From Arenibacter algicola (GTDB lineage Bacteria > Bacteroidota > Bacteroidia > Flavobacteriales > Flavobacteriaceae): a stretch of 64,000 nucleotides of DNA. The translations under genes and the position numbers were made by a program. Under the pieces are notes generated by a model that saw nothing but the letters and a program-made list of their open reading frames with translations, did not search any database and was not told where the DNA came from. Below, piece by piece: positions 37,420-44,189 of the stretch. The stretch's first letter is position 1. Each line of letters opens with the position of its first letter. The stretch lies in NCBI RefSeq assembly GCF_018860365.1, contig NZ_JAHKPO010000013.1, forward strand, positions 248,001 to 312,000. The letters are read 5' to 3'.

Positions 37420-37450
37420 TTTAGATTGATTTTAATTAAGCACAAAAATA
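37420..37450 (-). promoter_or_regulatory. -7 box and degenerate metal-box before feoA
   Basis: TATTTTTG on the minus strand (37450-37443) is a perfect -7 match without a clear -33. At 37420-37435 the plus strand reads TTTAGA, four bases, TTTTAA. This equals the left arm of the 30118-30133 palindrome, and the right arm has two mismatches. It would lie in the transcript leader. Confidence 0.35.
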
Positions 37451-37631
37451 AAAGAAAAAGATGAAGTAAGAGGGTAAAACTATAAAAAGTTGATGCTTTA
37501 ATGGTCTGTTGCTTCGGAATGATGCCAAGTAGCTATTATTTTCAAAGAAACAGAGTTGGGACTTGGAGTTTTGGATTAGGAAAGGCCATCTAATATTTTG
37601 ATCTTTTCATTTTCTTGAATAACTTGAACTA

Positions 37632-38306
37632 TCACTCTTCATAGCTTGATTTCAATATTTTCAGATCGTTCAGTAATTTCTCCATTTCTTCCGTTTTGGT
37701 ACCGTCGTAGAATCCCCTTATCCTACGTTCCTTGTCTACCAGAATAAAGTTTTCGGTGTGGATCATATCGTAAGGACCAGCATCGCCATCGGTCTTAACG
37801 GCCATGTAAGATTTTCTGGCTAGTTCATAGATCTGCTTCTTGTCGCCCGTAACCAGATTCCATTTGCTATCCTTGACCCCTTTTTCCAAGGCATATTTTT
37901 TTAGTTGGGGAACGGAATCAATGTCAGGGGTAACCGAATGGGAAAGCAGTAGAATGTCATTGTCGTTCATAATTTTGTCCTGAAGTCCGGCCATATTTTT
38001 TGTCATTATAGGACAAATAGTAGGGCAGGTGGTAAAGAAAAAATCGGCAATATAAATTTTGTTCTCGTAGTCTTTTTGGGTCACCAATTTTCCGTTCTGA
38101 TTGGTCAATGCAAAATCGGCAATGGTGTGGTATTTTTTTACGTGCTGCAGGGTGCTGTCCACCAATTCGAAGTTTACCATGGCTGGTTGATAGACAGGCA
38201 GAATTTCTTTAGGTTGAAGGGCATTGTAAAAGAGGGTAATGATTACAGCCGAAACTATCAGAAGTACAATGCCGAAGAATTTGAATTTGGCAAAAAACGA
38301 ACGCAT
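37632..38306 (-). CDS. SCO1/SenC-family copper chaperone
   Basis: A 224-aa membrane-anchored thioredoxin-fold protein for copper delivery to cytochrome oxidase. It has an N-terminal anchor (FFGIVLLIVSAVIITLFY), the copper motif FTTCPTICPIMTKNM and the later His in MIHTENFILVD. The ATG at 38306 (MRSFFAKF) is preferred over a TTG 45 bases upstream, which would put extra residues ahead of the anchor. It stands alone between feoA and rseP. Confidence 0.9.
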   Translation of the reverse strand: MRSFFAKFKFFGIVLLIVSAVIITLFYNALQPKEILPVYQPAMVNFELVDSTLQHVKKYHTIADFALTNQNGKLVTQKDYENKIYIADFFFTTCPTICPIMTKNMAGLQDKIMNDNDILLLSHSVTPDIDSVPQLKKYALEKGVKDSKWNLVTGDKKQIYELARKSYMAVKTDGDAGPYDMIHTENFILVDKERRIRGFYDGTKTEEMEKLLNDLKILKSSYEE

Positions 38307-38430
38307 TTTTTTTTGGTAAAGGTAAGGTAGACGGCAATATATTTCAAGCAACTAAAGGGCGATCCCTACTAAATGTTTCTTAAAAAGACCTTTGGGGGAA
38401 TAGTTTTTTTTTTAAGACCATGTAATAATG

Positions 38431-38438
38431 TACTTTTG
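38431..38438 (+). promoter_or_regulatory. -7 element of rseP
   Basis: TACTTTTG, a perfect TAnnTTTG match, about 31 bases before the preferred ATG at 38470. It overlaps the would-be codons of a longer frame and so rules that start out. A T run at about -33 replaces TTTG. Confidence 0.45.
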
Positions 38439-38469
38439 TGCGTTTTTAAAGTTTAAAAAAAAATACTTA

Positions 38470-39786
38470 ATGACGTTAGCAATACAGATTGTACAGTTTG
38501 TACTTATCATATCCATTTTGGTGATCCTTCACGAATTGGGCCATTTTCTTCCCGCAAAATATTTTAAGACGAAAGTAGAAAAGTTCTATTTATTTTTTGA
38601 TGTCAAGTTTTCCCTTTTCAAGAAGAAAATTGGGGATACTGAGTACGGAATTGGTTGGTTGCCCTTGGGCGGTTATGTAAAGATAGCCGGAATGATCGAT
38701 GAGAGTATGGATACCGAGCAAATGAAGCAGGAGCCGCAGCCCTGGGAATTCCGCTCCAAGCCGGCTTGGCAACGTCTTATCATAATGACAGGCGGGGTTA
38801 TTGTAAACTTTTTGTTGGCTTGGGTAATATATACTACTATGTTGGCAAGTAATGGTGATACCTATATACCGTCCGATAATTTAAAATATGGAATTCTGGT
38901 GGACTCAATTGGAGAACAGTTGGGGTTGAAGACCGGAGATCAAATTTTAATGGTGGATGATAAGAAGACCAGAAAATTCAACGAGGCGGTTTTAGATATC
39001 ATTCTTGGGGATGAGGTAACGGTTAAAAGGGATGGCCAGGAAATTACCGTTCCCTTGTCGGATGAAGGCAAGGAGACCGTTTTTGCTACCCAGGGTAAAA
39101 ATTTCTTGGATTATAGAAAAAAAGCAATTATCGCTAAGGTGGTTCCCAATTCGGTAGCCGAAAAAGCAGGCCTATTGCCAGGAGATGAAATAATTGGGGT
39201 AAATGGGGAGTCCACGGAGTTTTGGGATGAATTGGTAACAAAAATAAAGAGCTCTGCCAATCAGGAATTAGACATTAGCGTATTAAGGAACGGTACTACC
39301 AAGCATTTGGGATTGACTGTTCCCGATGAAGCTGTAATAGGGATAGAGTTGGATATTACCGATATTAGGGTTACCGATAATTATAGTATTCTTGAGGCCA
39401 TTCCTGCGGGCTATAAGCGTACCATTCAGGTGTTGACGGATCAAATAAGGCAATTTAAGGTAATCTTTAATACCAAAACAGGTGCTTACAAACAGGTTAA
39501 AGGACCAATTGGAATTGTAGAATTAATGCCTGAAACTTGGAATTGGACCTTCTTTTGGAACTTTATGGCCATGTTCTCGGTTTGGTTGGCATTTTTAAAT
39601 ATTCTGCCAATTCCGGCATTGGACGGGGGGCATGTAATGTTTTTATTGTATGAAATAATTTCTGGTAGAAAGCCTAGTGAAAAAGTATTGGAAACCGGCC
39701 AAATAATTGGTTTTGTTATACTTATGGGGCTTATGGCAGTGGTATTTGGGAACGATATCTGGAATATCATCAAGAAGTTTTTATAG
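38470..39786 (+). CDS. rseP: Site-2 intramembrane zinc protease RseP
   Basis: A 438-aa inner-membrane metalloprotease that cleaves transmembrane segments, for example of anti-sigma factors. The zinc motif is HELGHF near residue 20, and the matching LDG motif sits in NILPIPALDGGHVMFLLYE near the C-terminus. A PDZ domain lies in between (VVPNSVAEKAGLLPGDEIIG). The start is the ATG giving MTLAIQIVQFVLI. It is the last chromosomal gene before the integrated element. Confidence 0.92.
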   Translation: MTLAIQIVQFVLIISILVILHELGHFLPAKYFKTKVEKFYLFFDVKFSLFKKKIGDTEYGIGWLPLGGYVKIAGMIDESMDTEQMKQEPQPWEFRSKPAWQRLIIMTGGVIVNFLLAWVIYTTMLASNGDTYIPSDNLKYGILVDSIGEQLGLKTGDQILMVDDKKTRKFNEAVLDIILGDEVTVKRDGQEITVPLSDEGKETVFATQGKNFLDYRKKAIIAKVVPNSVAEKAGLLPGDEIIGVNGESTEFWDELVTKIKSSANQELDISVLRNGTTKHLGLTVPDEAVIGIELDITDIRVTDNYSILEAIPAGYKRTIQVLTDQIRQFKVIFNTKTGAYKQVKGPIGIVELMPETWNWTFFWNFMAMFSVWLAFLNILPIPALDGGHVMFLLYEIISGRKPSEKVLETGQIIGFVILMGLMAVVFGNDIWNIIKKFL

Positions 39787-39833
39787 GGGAAATAAATATT
39801 TTTAAAATTTAGGTGCAAAACAGCCATTTTTTG

Positions 39834-39864
39834 TTTGGCGTATTTGAAAAAACATTTATATTTG
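39834..39864 (+). promoter_or_regulatory. Promoter of tRNA-Asn
   Basis: TTTG (39834-39837), a 19-base spacer, then TATATTTG (39857-39864). Both are perfect consensus boxes, placed 26 bases before the tRNA. Confidence 0.8.
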
Positions 39865-39890
39865 CACCCGCTTAGGCGATAAAAATACAC

Positions 39891-39964
39891 TCCTCCTTAG
39901 CTCAGTTGGTTAGAGCATCTGACTGTTAATCAGAGGGTCCTTGGTTCGAGCCCAAGAGGGGGAG
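39891..39964 (+). tRNA. tRNA-Asn (GTT)
   Basis: A 74-base cloverleaf. It has a 7-bp acceptor stem (TCCTCCT with AGGGGGA, one T-G pair), a D arm GCTC/GAGC, and an anticodon stem TCTGA/TCAGA with loop CTGTTAA, anticodon GTT. The T arm is CTTGG/CCAAG with loop TTCGAGC, and the discriminator base is G. CCA is not encoded. Its 3' 27 bases are duplicated at 63.6 kb, marking it as the integration target. The gene stays intact after integration. Confidence 0.95.
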
Positions 39965-39965
39965 C
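39938..39965 (+). repeat. Left attachment repeat in tRNA-Asn
   Basis: A 28-bp stretch from the T arm to just past the tRNA 3' end, repeated without mismatch at 63643-63670. Flanking bases differ on both sides, so the repeat is exactly 28 bp. Confidence 0.9.
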
Positions 39966-39974
39966 TTTTTATAG

Positions 39975-40007
39975 AAATCCAATCTATTTGTTTAGGTTGG
40001 ATTTTTT
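39975..40007 (+). terminator. Terminator just inside the element, after tRNA-Asn
   Basis: AAATCCAA (39975-39982) pairs with TTGGATTT (39997-40004) and is followed by a T run. It would end the tRNA transcript after integration and replaces the original terminator, now beyond the right repeat. Confidence 0.7.
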
Positions 40008-40073
40008 GTTTAAGGCATATTCTACAGCATCTAGCTGCATTATGTATAGTAACTGCACTTTCCAATAAAAAGT

Positions 40074-40095
40074 CAACTTGCCAAGTTATTAATGG
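40074..40095 (+). repeat. Left copy of an inverted terminal site
   Basis: Contains the palindrome AACTTG-C-CAAGTT (40075-40087) followed by ATTAATGG. The reverse complement of this stretch nearly equals the right-end copy at 63595-63613. It is a candidate integrase or excisionase arm site. Confidence 0.55.
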
Positions 40096-40101
40096 ATATT
40101 T

Positions 40102-40142
40102 GGTGTCCCTCTAGGTGTCCCTTTAAAATTCCTAGGTGTCCC
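40102..40142 (+). repeat. Three GGTGTCCC repeats before the integrase
   Basis: GGTGTCCC occurs at 40102-40109, 40114-40121 and 40135-40142, all in the same direction. The spacings are 12 and 21 bases, close to one and two helical turns. Position between the attachment site and the integrase fits arm-type binding sites. Confidence 0.6.
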
Positions 40143-40194
40143 ATTTATAAATCTGAATTGTGTGCCAATTGTTTAACACTTAAATCAATTGGTC

Positions 40195-41394
40195 ATGAAT
40201 CAACAATCAATCTCAGTTTTGTTTTACTTAAATAAATCAAAGCTTAATCAAAAAGGACTATGTCCAATTAAATGTAGAATTACTTATCAGAAAAAACGCA
40301 AGGAATTTTCTACAGGTCTATTTGTTAATCCAGAATATTGGAATGCTAAAAGGCAAATAGTTCTTACTGGAGACTCTGGATGTAAAAGCAAAAATGGACA
40401 ACTTTCCTTAATAGGTCAAAAGCTAAATAATGCTTTCCTCTCATTGGAACTAGCTTCCAATGATTATAGTATTAATGAAATTTTTGATAAATACGCTGGC
40501 AAAATAGTAAAGAAGGAAGATAATGTGGTCAGCTATTTTAGAAGGTTCCTAGCTAAAAAATCCCTATTAATCGATAAGGATATTAAGGTAGCTACATGGA
40601 AAAAATTTGATTATGTCTGTAATGACCTTGAGGCCTTTATATTATCAGCGCATAAAAAAAAAGACATGCCATTGAATAAACTTAATCCTCAATTTTTAGA
40701 GGATTTTGAGTATTATTTAAAGACTGTAAAGGATCAGAAACAAGTCACCCTAAACAAGGCTATACAGCGCTTCAGGAAGCCTATTAAGGTGGCTGTAGCG
40801 GAAGGATATTTGGATAAAGATCCATTTGCACAACACAAACCTGGCCGGGTCAGAAAAGAAGTAGTATTTCTTTCTACAGATGAGTTAAAGCTGCTCGAAG
40901 AGCATCAATTTACCCAACCTAGACTTGAACTGGTTAAGGATCTTTTTGTTTTTTGTTGCTATACCGGATTGGCATACCATGAAATGGCAAACCTAAAAAA
41001 AGAGCACATAGTTAAGGGCTTTGATGGCAATGAATGGATCCAAATGAAAAGGGAGAAAACAAGTAAGATGATATCTGTTCCCTTGTTACCAAAAGCCAAA
41101 ACAATATTGGTTAAATATGATGAGGCTGGGGATTGTGCACTTCCAAAATTCAGTAATCAAAAGATCAACTCCTATTTAAAGGAAATAGGAGGGATTTTAG
41201 GTATCAATAAATCTATCAGTCATCATATAGCTAGAAAAACTTTTGCGTCCACTGTGCTCCTTTACAATGATGTTCCCATGGAAATAGTAAGTGAGCTTTT
41301 GGGTCATTCTAGTATGAAGATTACACAGGAGTATTATGGAAAGGTTGTTCAGAAGAGGGTTAGTGAGGAGATGGTAAGGCTGATGAAAAAATAA
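40195..41394 (+). CDS. Tyrosine recombinase (element integrase)
   Basis: A 399-aa site-specific recombinase. It has an N-terminal arm-binding domain (SISVLFYLNKSKLNQKG, about residues 5-90), a SAM-like core-binding domain (about 110-210) and a catalytic domain. Catalytic residues seen are His344 and Arg347 in HIARK, His371 in LLGHSS, and the Tyr nucleophile near 381 in QEYYGKV. The box I Arg expected in TGLR is Ala (CCYTGLAYHEM), as in many Bacteroidota integrases; CTnDOT IntDOT likewise lacks it. The ATG at 40195 is chosen over a TTG two codons earlier. Confidence 0.92.
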   Translation: MNQQSISVLFYLNKSKLNQKGLCPIKCRITYQKKRKEFSTGLFVNPEYWNAKRQIVLTGDSGCKSKNGQLSLIGQKLNNAFLSLELASNDYSINEIFDKYAGKIVKKEDNVVSYFRRFLAKKSLLIDKDIKVATWKKFDYVCNDLEAFILSAHKKKDMPLNKLNPQFLEDFEYYLKTVKDQKQVTLNKAIQRFRKPIKVAVAEGYLDKDPFAQHKPGRVRKEVVFLSTDELKLLEEHQFTQPRLELVKDLFVFCCYTGLAYHEMANLKKEHIVKGFDGNEWIQMKREKTSKMISVPLLPKAKTILVKYDEAGDCALPKFSNQKINSYLKEIGGILGINKSISHHIARKTFASTVLLYNDVPMEIVSELLGHSSMKITQEYYGKVVQKRVSEEMVRLMKK

Positions 41395-41421
41395 TTAATA
41401 ATAACTGGATTAGTGCTTTTT

Positions 41422-42480
41422 TTAGGAGATTTTGTTGTCACCAGTTTGTATTTTCATCAAGATGTCAATCGCCTTTTGTCTAATATTACGATATAAGTTT
41501 ATAAAGTTGTCATAGAATAAATAGAGATAGAGGTCATGTTTTTTGTCCATATCCAATAATGCTTGGGTGTTTGTTTGTAGAGTAGCGTAGGTTGAATCTG
41601 TTTTGCCCTTAAAACGGTCTATGTTGCTTTCTATTTCTAGTAGAGTTTGATGCATTACAATTTTAAAATTGTAAAAATCATCACTTTTTTCAAACTCATT
41701 CTTAACTGATTGAGCCGTAGTTGTGATGTATGAATATGGATTAATTTCAATTCGATAGTATGATAAATAAACCATTTGAGCTCGATATTGATACTTTTCT
41801 GGAGTATTTGACTTAATACCGGCTATTTCTGTTTCGCAATACTCTTTTAGTTCAGTCAGATTATGTTTCTTAGAAAACACCAATAGTTCTGAAATTATAG
41901 CTGATAGTTTTTGTTCTCCCTTTGCTAACTCTTTTAAATAGTCCGAAATATTTTCATTTTGAGAAACACTCTCAGATATGGCTGGTAAGGATTTTAACCA
42001 ATCATTGATTCGAATTATATCATATAAACCCGCTTCGGTATTTGAAGAGCCATTTCTATAGTAAACTTTTCCTTCTTCTAAACCTTTTAGTGAATTTATG
42101 GAGGGTACAATAGGCAATTCATATTTGTAAATAGGAAATTCTAAAACTCCAAATAATTTTTCTTGGAAATGTATTGAATAATAGGAAAACTTTGGTCTTG
42201 GTGTTAATTTGTCTTTTATTTTATCCTGAAGAATTGATTCGTCGTACTTTTCTTTTAGCCCAATTAAATCTAATTTACCATTCGTTAACTCTCTTACACC
42301 AAAGATGATGTATGAGGTCTCTGGTCGAATAGTATTTGCAAATGATATTACGTCTTTAACAAATTTTGAAGTCGCACTTTTATTAGAATCATTTCCAAAA
42401 TCGTAAAACTCCTCCTTAAAGTCTAATATTGAACTTTCACTTTTTTTCAGTAGGTTTTCGAAATCGGATTCTGAAATCAT
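41422..42480 (-). CDS. Schlafen/AlbA-domain protein
   Basis: A 352-aa protein starting MISESDFENLLKKSESSILDFKEEF, the typical opening of the AlbA_2/Schlafen domain, formerly called divergent AAA ATP-binding. The domain covers roughly residues 1-150, with DVISFANTIRPETSYIIFGV and GKVYYRNGSSNTEA. The rest is helical and unassigned. Schlafen-type domains are known as nucleic-acid-binding or RNA-cleaving modules, and prokaryotic members are frequent in defence islands. The start is set at 42480, because the in-frame extension to 42564 runs through a repeat hairpin. It lies tail-to-tail with the integrase gene. Confidence 0.75.
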   Translation of the reverse strand: MISESDFENLLKKSESSILDFKEEFYDFGNDSNKSATSKFVKDVISFANTIRPETSYIIFGVRELTNGKLDLIGLKEKYDESILQDKIKDKLTPRPKFSYYSIHFQEKLFGVLEFPIYKYELPIVPSINSLKGLEEGKVYYRNGSSNTEAGLYDIIRINDWLKSLPAISESVSQNENISDYLKELAKGEQKLSAIISELLVFSKKHNLTELKEYCETEIAGIKSNTPEKYQYRAQMVYLSYYRIEINPYSYITTTAQSVKNEFEKSDDFYNFKIVMHQTLLEIESNIDRFKGKTDSTYATLQTNTQALLDMDKKHDLYLYLFYDNFINLYRNIRQKAIDILMKIQTGDNKIS

Positions 42481-42512
42481 GGTAAAGTGGTTACAACAGT
42501 TTTGTATAAGAA

Positions 42513-42575
42513 TAGTTGCGTGTTTGTGTGCGCGGAATTTCCGAAGGAAATTTAGATGTAGCAAATACGCAACTA
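42513..42575. repeat. REP-like nested hairpin
   Basis: The outer arms TAGTTGCGTGTTTG (42513-42526) and CAAATACGCAACTA (42562-42575) pair over 14 positions with a single G-T. Inside lies a perfect AATTTCC (42536-42542) / GGAAATT (42546-42552) stem. The layout resembles small palindromic repeats scattered in Flavobacteriaceae genomes. That last point is from memory, and no second copy is in this window. Confidence 0.55.
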
Positions 42576-42630
42576 CCTTTATTTAATCACAAAATAGCAA
42601 ATATTTTTATACGTTATTGTGAGTAGTTTT

Positions 42631-43047
42631 TTATTTAAAAAGTTCCTTGTTGATCGCATATAATTTTTCGTGCATAGGTGAGTGGTCAATTATTTTTCTT
42701 TTGACTAATTCCTCTTCTAACGCCAATTGTTCCATATTTGAACTTTTTGTTCCATTTTGGTATTGTTCATAAATATTCAAAAGCCCGTCGTCTGAAAAAT
42801 ACTGGAAACTATTTTTAGACTCTTGATATTCTCGCATGTTATTTTGAATACTTTCATTTAGTATATTTTCTTGTTTATTTTGCTCGATTTTGACCTTTAA
42901 ATTTTTAGTAATTTCTTTTGATTTTTCTGCACCAGTAGAAATCAAAGTCAACACTATTGCCATTACGACAACAACTCCTACCATAAAAAGTAAAAATTCT
43001 GGAACAGTAAAGGCCTCACCCAAGAAAATAGCATTAAAATTTTTCAC
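42631..43047 (-). CDS. Single-pass membrane protein with coiled coil
   Basis: A 138-aa hypothetical protein. One transmembrane helix (FLLFMVGVVVVMAIVLTLIS, about residues 18-37) is followed by a charged helical stretch (EKSKEITKNLKVKIEQNKQE) likely to form a coiled coil, then a soluble tail. I do not recognise it. It sits upstream of the Schlafen gene on the same strand, separated by the REP-like hairpin, so joint function is uncertain. Confidence 0.55.
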   Translation of the reverse strand: MKNFNAIFLGEAFTVPEFLLFMVGVVVVMAIVLTLISTGAEKSKEITKNLKVKIEQNKQENILNESIQNNMREYQESKNSFQYFSDDGLLNIYEQYQNGTKSSNMEQLALEEELVKRKIIDHSPMHEKLYAINKELFK

Positions 43048-43340
43048 GTAACTTTATTTTTAGTTCAGAATATTATTAATTCAGTTTTTGTGTTGTGCAC
43101 CGTCTTTTGTACCATTGGAATTTTTTATACGGCATTTGTTGATTTCTAAATGTATTTCTTTTGGTCAAATATAAATCTCATTTTTATATTGTAACCTTTT
43201 GTTTTTGGAATTGTTTCCCATGTCATAATGGCTAATGAGGTTACTATTAGCTATAATAAAAGTGTAGGCTTCCCTAAAAGGAGATAAAACTGAGCCGGAT
43301 AACAATATGCCATTATAAATAGAGTTTTTTTTATTTTTAT

Positions 43341-44189
43341 TTATACAAATCGTTGTAAAAACTCTTCGCTAGTTACTAATGCAATTTCTAAAATTGACTT
43401 CCAGTAATTATGTCCGAAAGAAAGTTTGTTGACTTCACTAGTTTCAATTATCAAATCCGTTATTTCATTTAAAGGTAATTTTTGTCTGAATTTATTAATT
43501 GTATTTTCTAAAGGAGTTATAACTGAATCAATATTTTCTGTAAATCTCTCTAATAAGTGAAGTTCAGTGTAGTGACTTAATATTAAATTGAAAGTGTTTT
43601 CATCAATTCTATTTGGGTTTTTAAGAGAGAATTCGACCGTTATTACGTTATCTTCAATTTTAATATCTGCAAAAAGATATTGTTGCTCTGGCAGAATATC
43701 AAGATATAGATTCAAAAATAAAGGATTACTGTTTTGATCTTTCCATTTCGTGTTTTTATACGAATTACATTTAGTGCAAGACGGAAATAGGTTTTTTGGA
43801 TTAACCGCATATTCTGAAAACTCTTCTTTTGGAATTAAATGATCAAATGAATTGATTTCACTTATGGTACAGTTTTGGCAAGTATTAATAATCCTCTTAG
43901 TTTCAGTAGTAGTAATTTTAATTTTAAGATTTTGAATTATTTTACTCTTAAACGAGTAAAGCTTTAGGAGATCTGTTTTAGTGTTGTTGTTGAATGGATG
44001 GGCAGATAAAAGACTAAAATTATTCCCGTCAAAGCAAGCACGATATTCTATATATTTTTTCGCGACGCATGTATTGAGTAATGTCACTCTTGTTTTATAA
44101 TCAGGATCAGTAGGTGACTTTTTTTTCGAATCAATCATATCCTTGTAGAACTGAAAATCATCGCCACTGTACGAATTTAGATTACGCAT
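43341..44189 (-). CDS. HNH endonuclease, PtuB-like
   Basis: A 282-aa protein with a zinc-ribbon HNH domain at about residues 104-150: Cys104-x2-Cys107, His117 in FDHLIPKEEF, Asn133 in NPKNLFPSC, and Cys138-x2-Cys141. The spacing CxxC-H-N-CxxC is that of the effector nuclease PtuB in Septu systems. The gene overlaps the ABC-ATPase gene by eight bases, the Septu arrangement with ATPase first. The C-terminal half is helical and unassigned. It probably cleaves DNA when released or activated by the ATPase. Confidence 0.75.
   Translation of the reverse strand: MRNLNSYSGDDFQFYKDMIDSKKKSPTDPDYKTRVTLLNTCVAKKYIEYRACFDGNNFSLLSAHPFNNNTKTDLLKLYSFKSKIIQNLKIKITTTETKRIINTCQNCTISEINSFDHLIPKEEFSEYAVNPKNLFPSCTKCNSYKNTKWKDQNSNPLFLNLYLDILPEQQYLFADIKIEDNVITVEFSLKNPNRIDENTFNLILSHYTELHLLERFTENIDSVITPLENTINKFRQKLPLNEITDLIIETSEVNKLSFGHNYWKSILEIALVTSEEFLQRFV

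Noticed and set aside
42481-42564. 28-residue N-terminal extension of the Schlafen-domain protein
   Set aside because: It is a translation of the REP-like hairpin, and the domain starts naturally at MISESDF.
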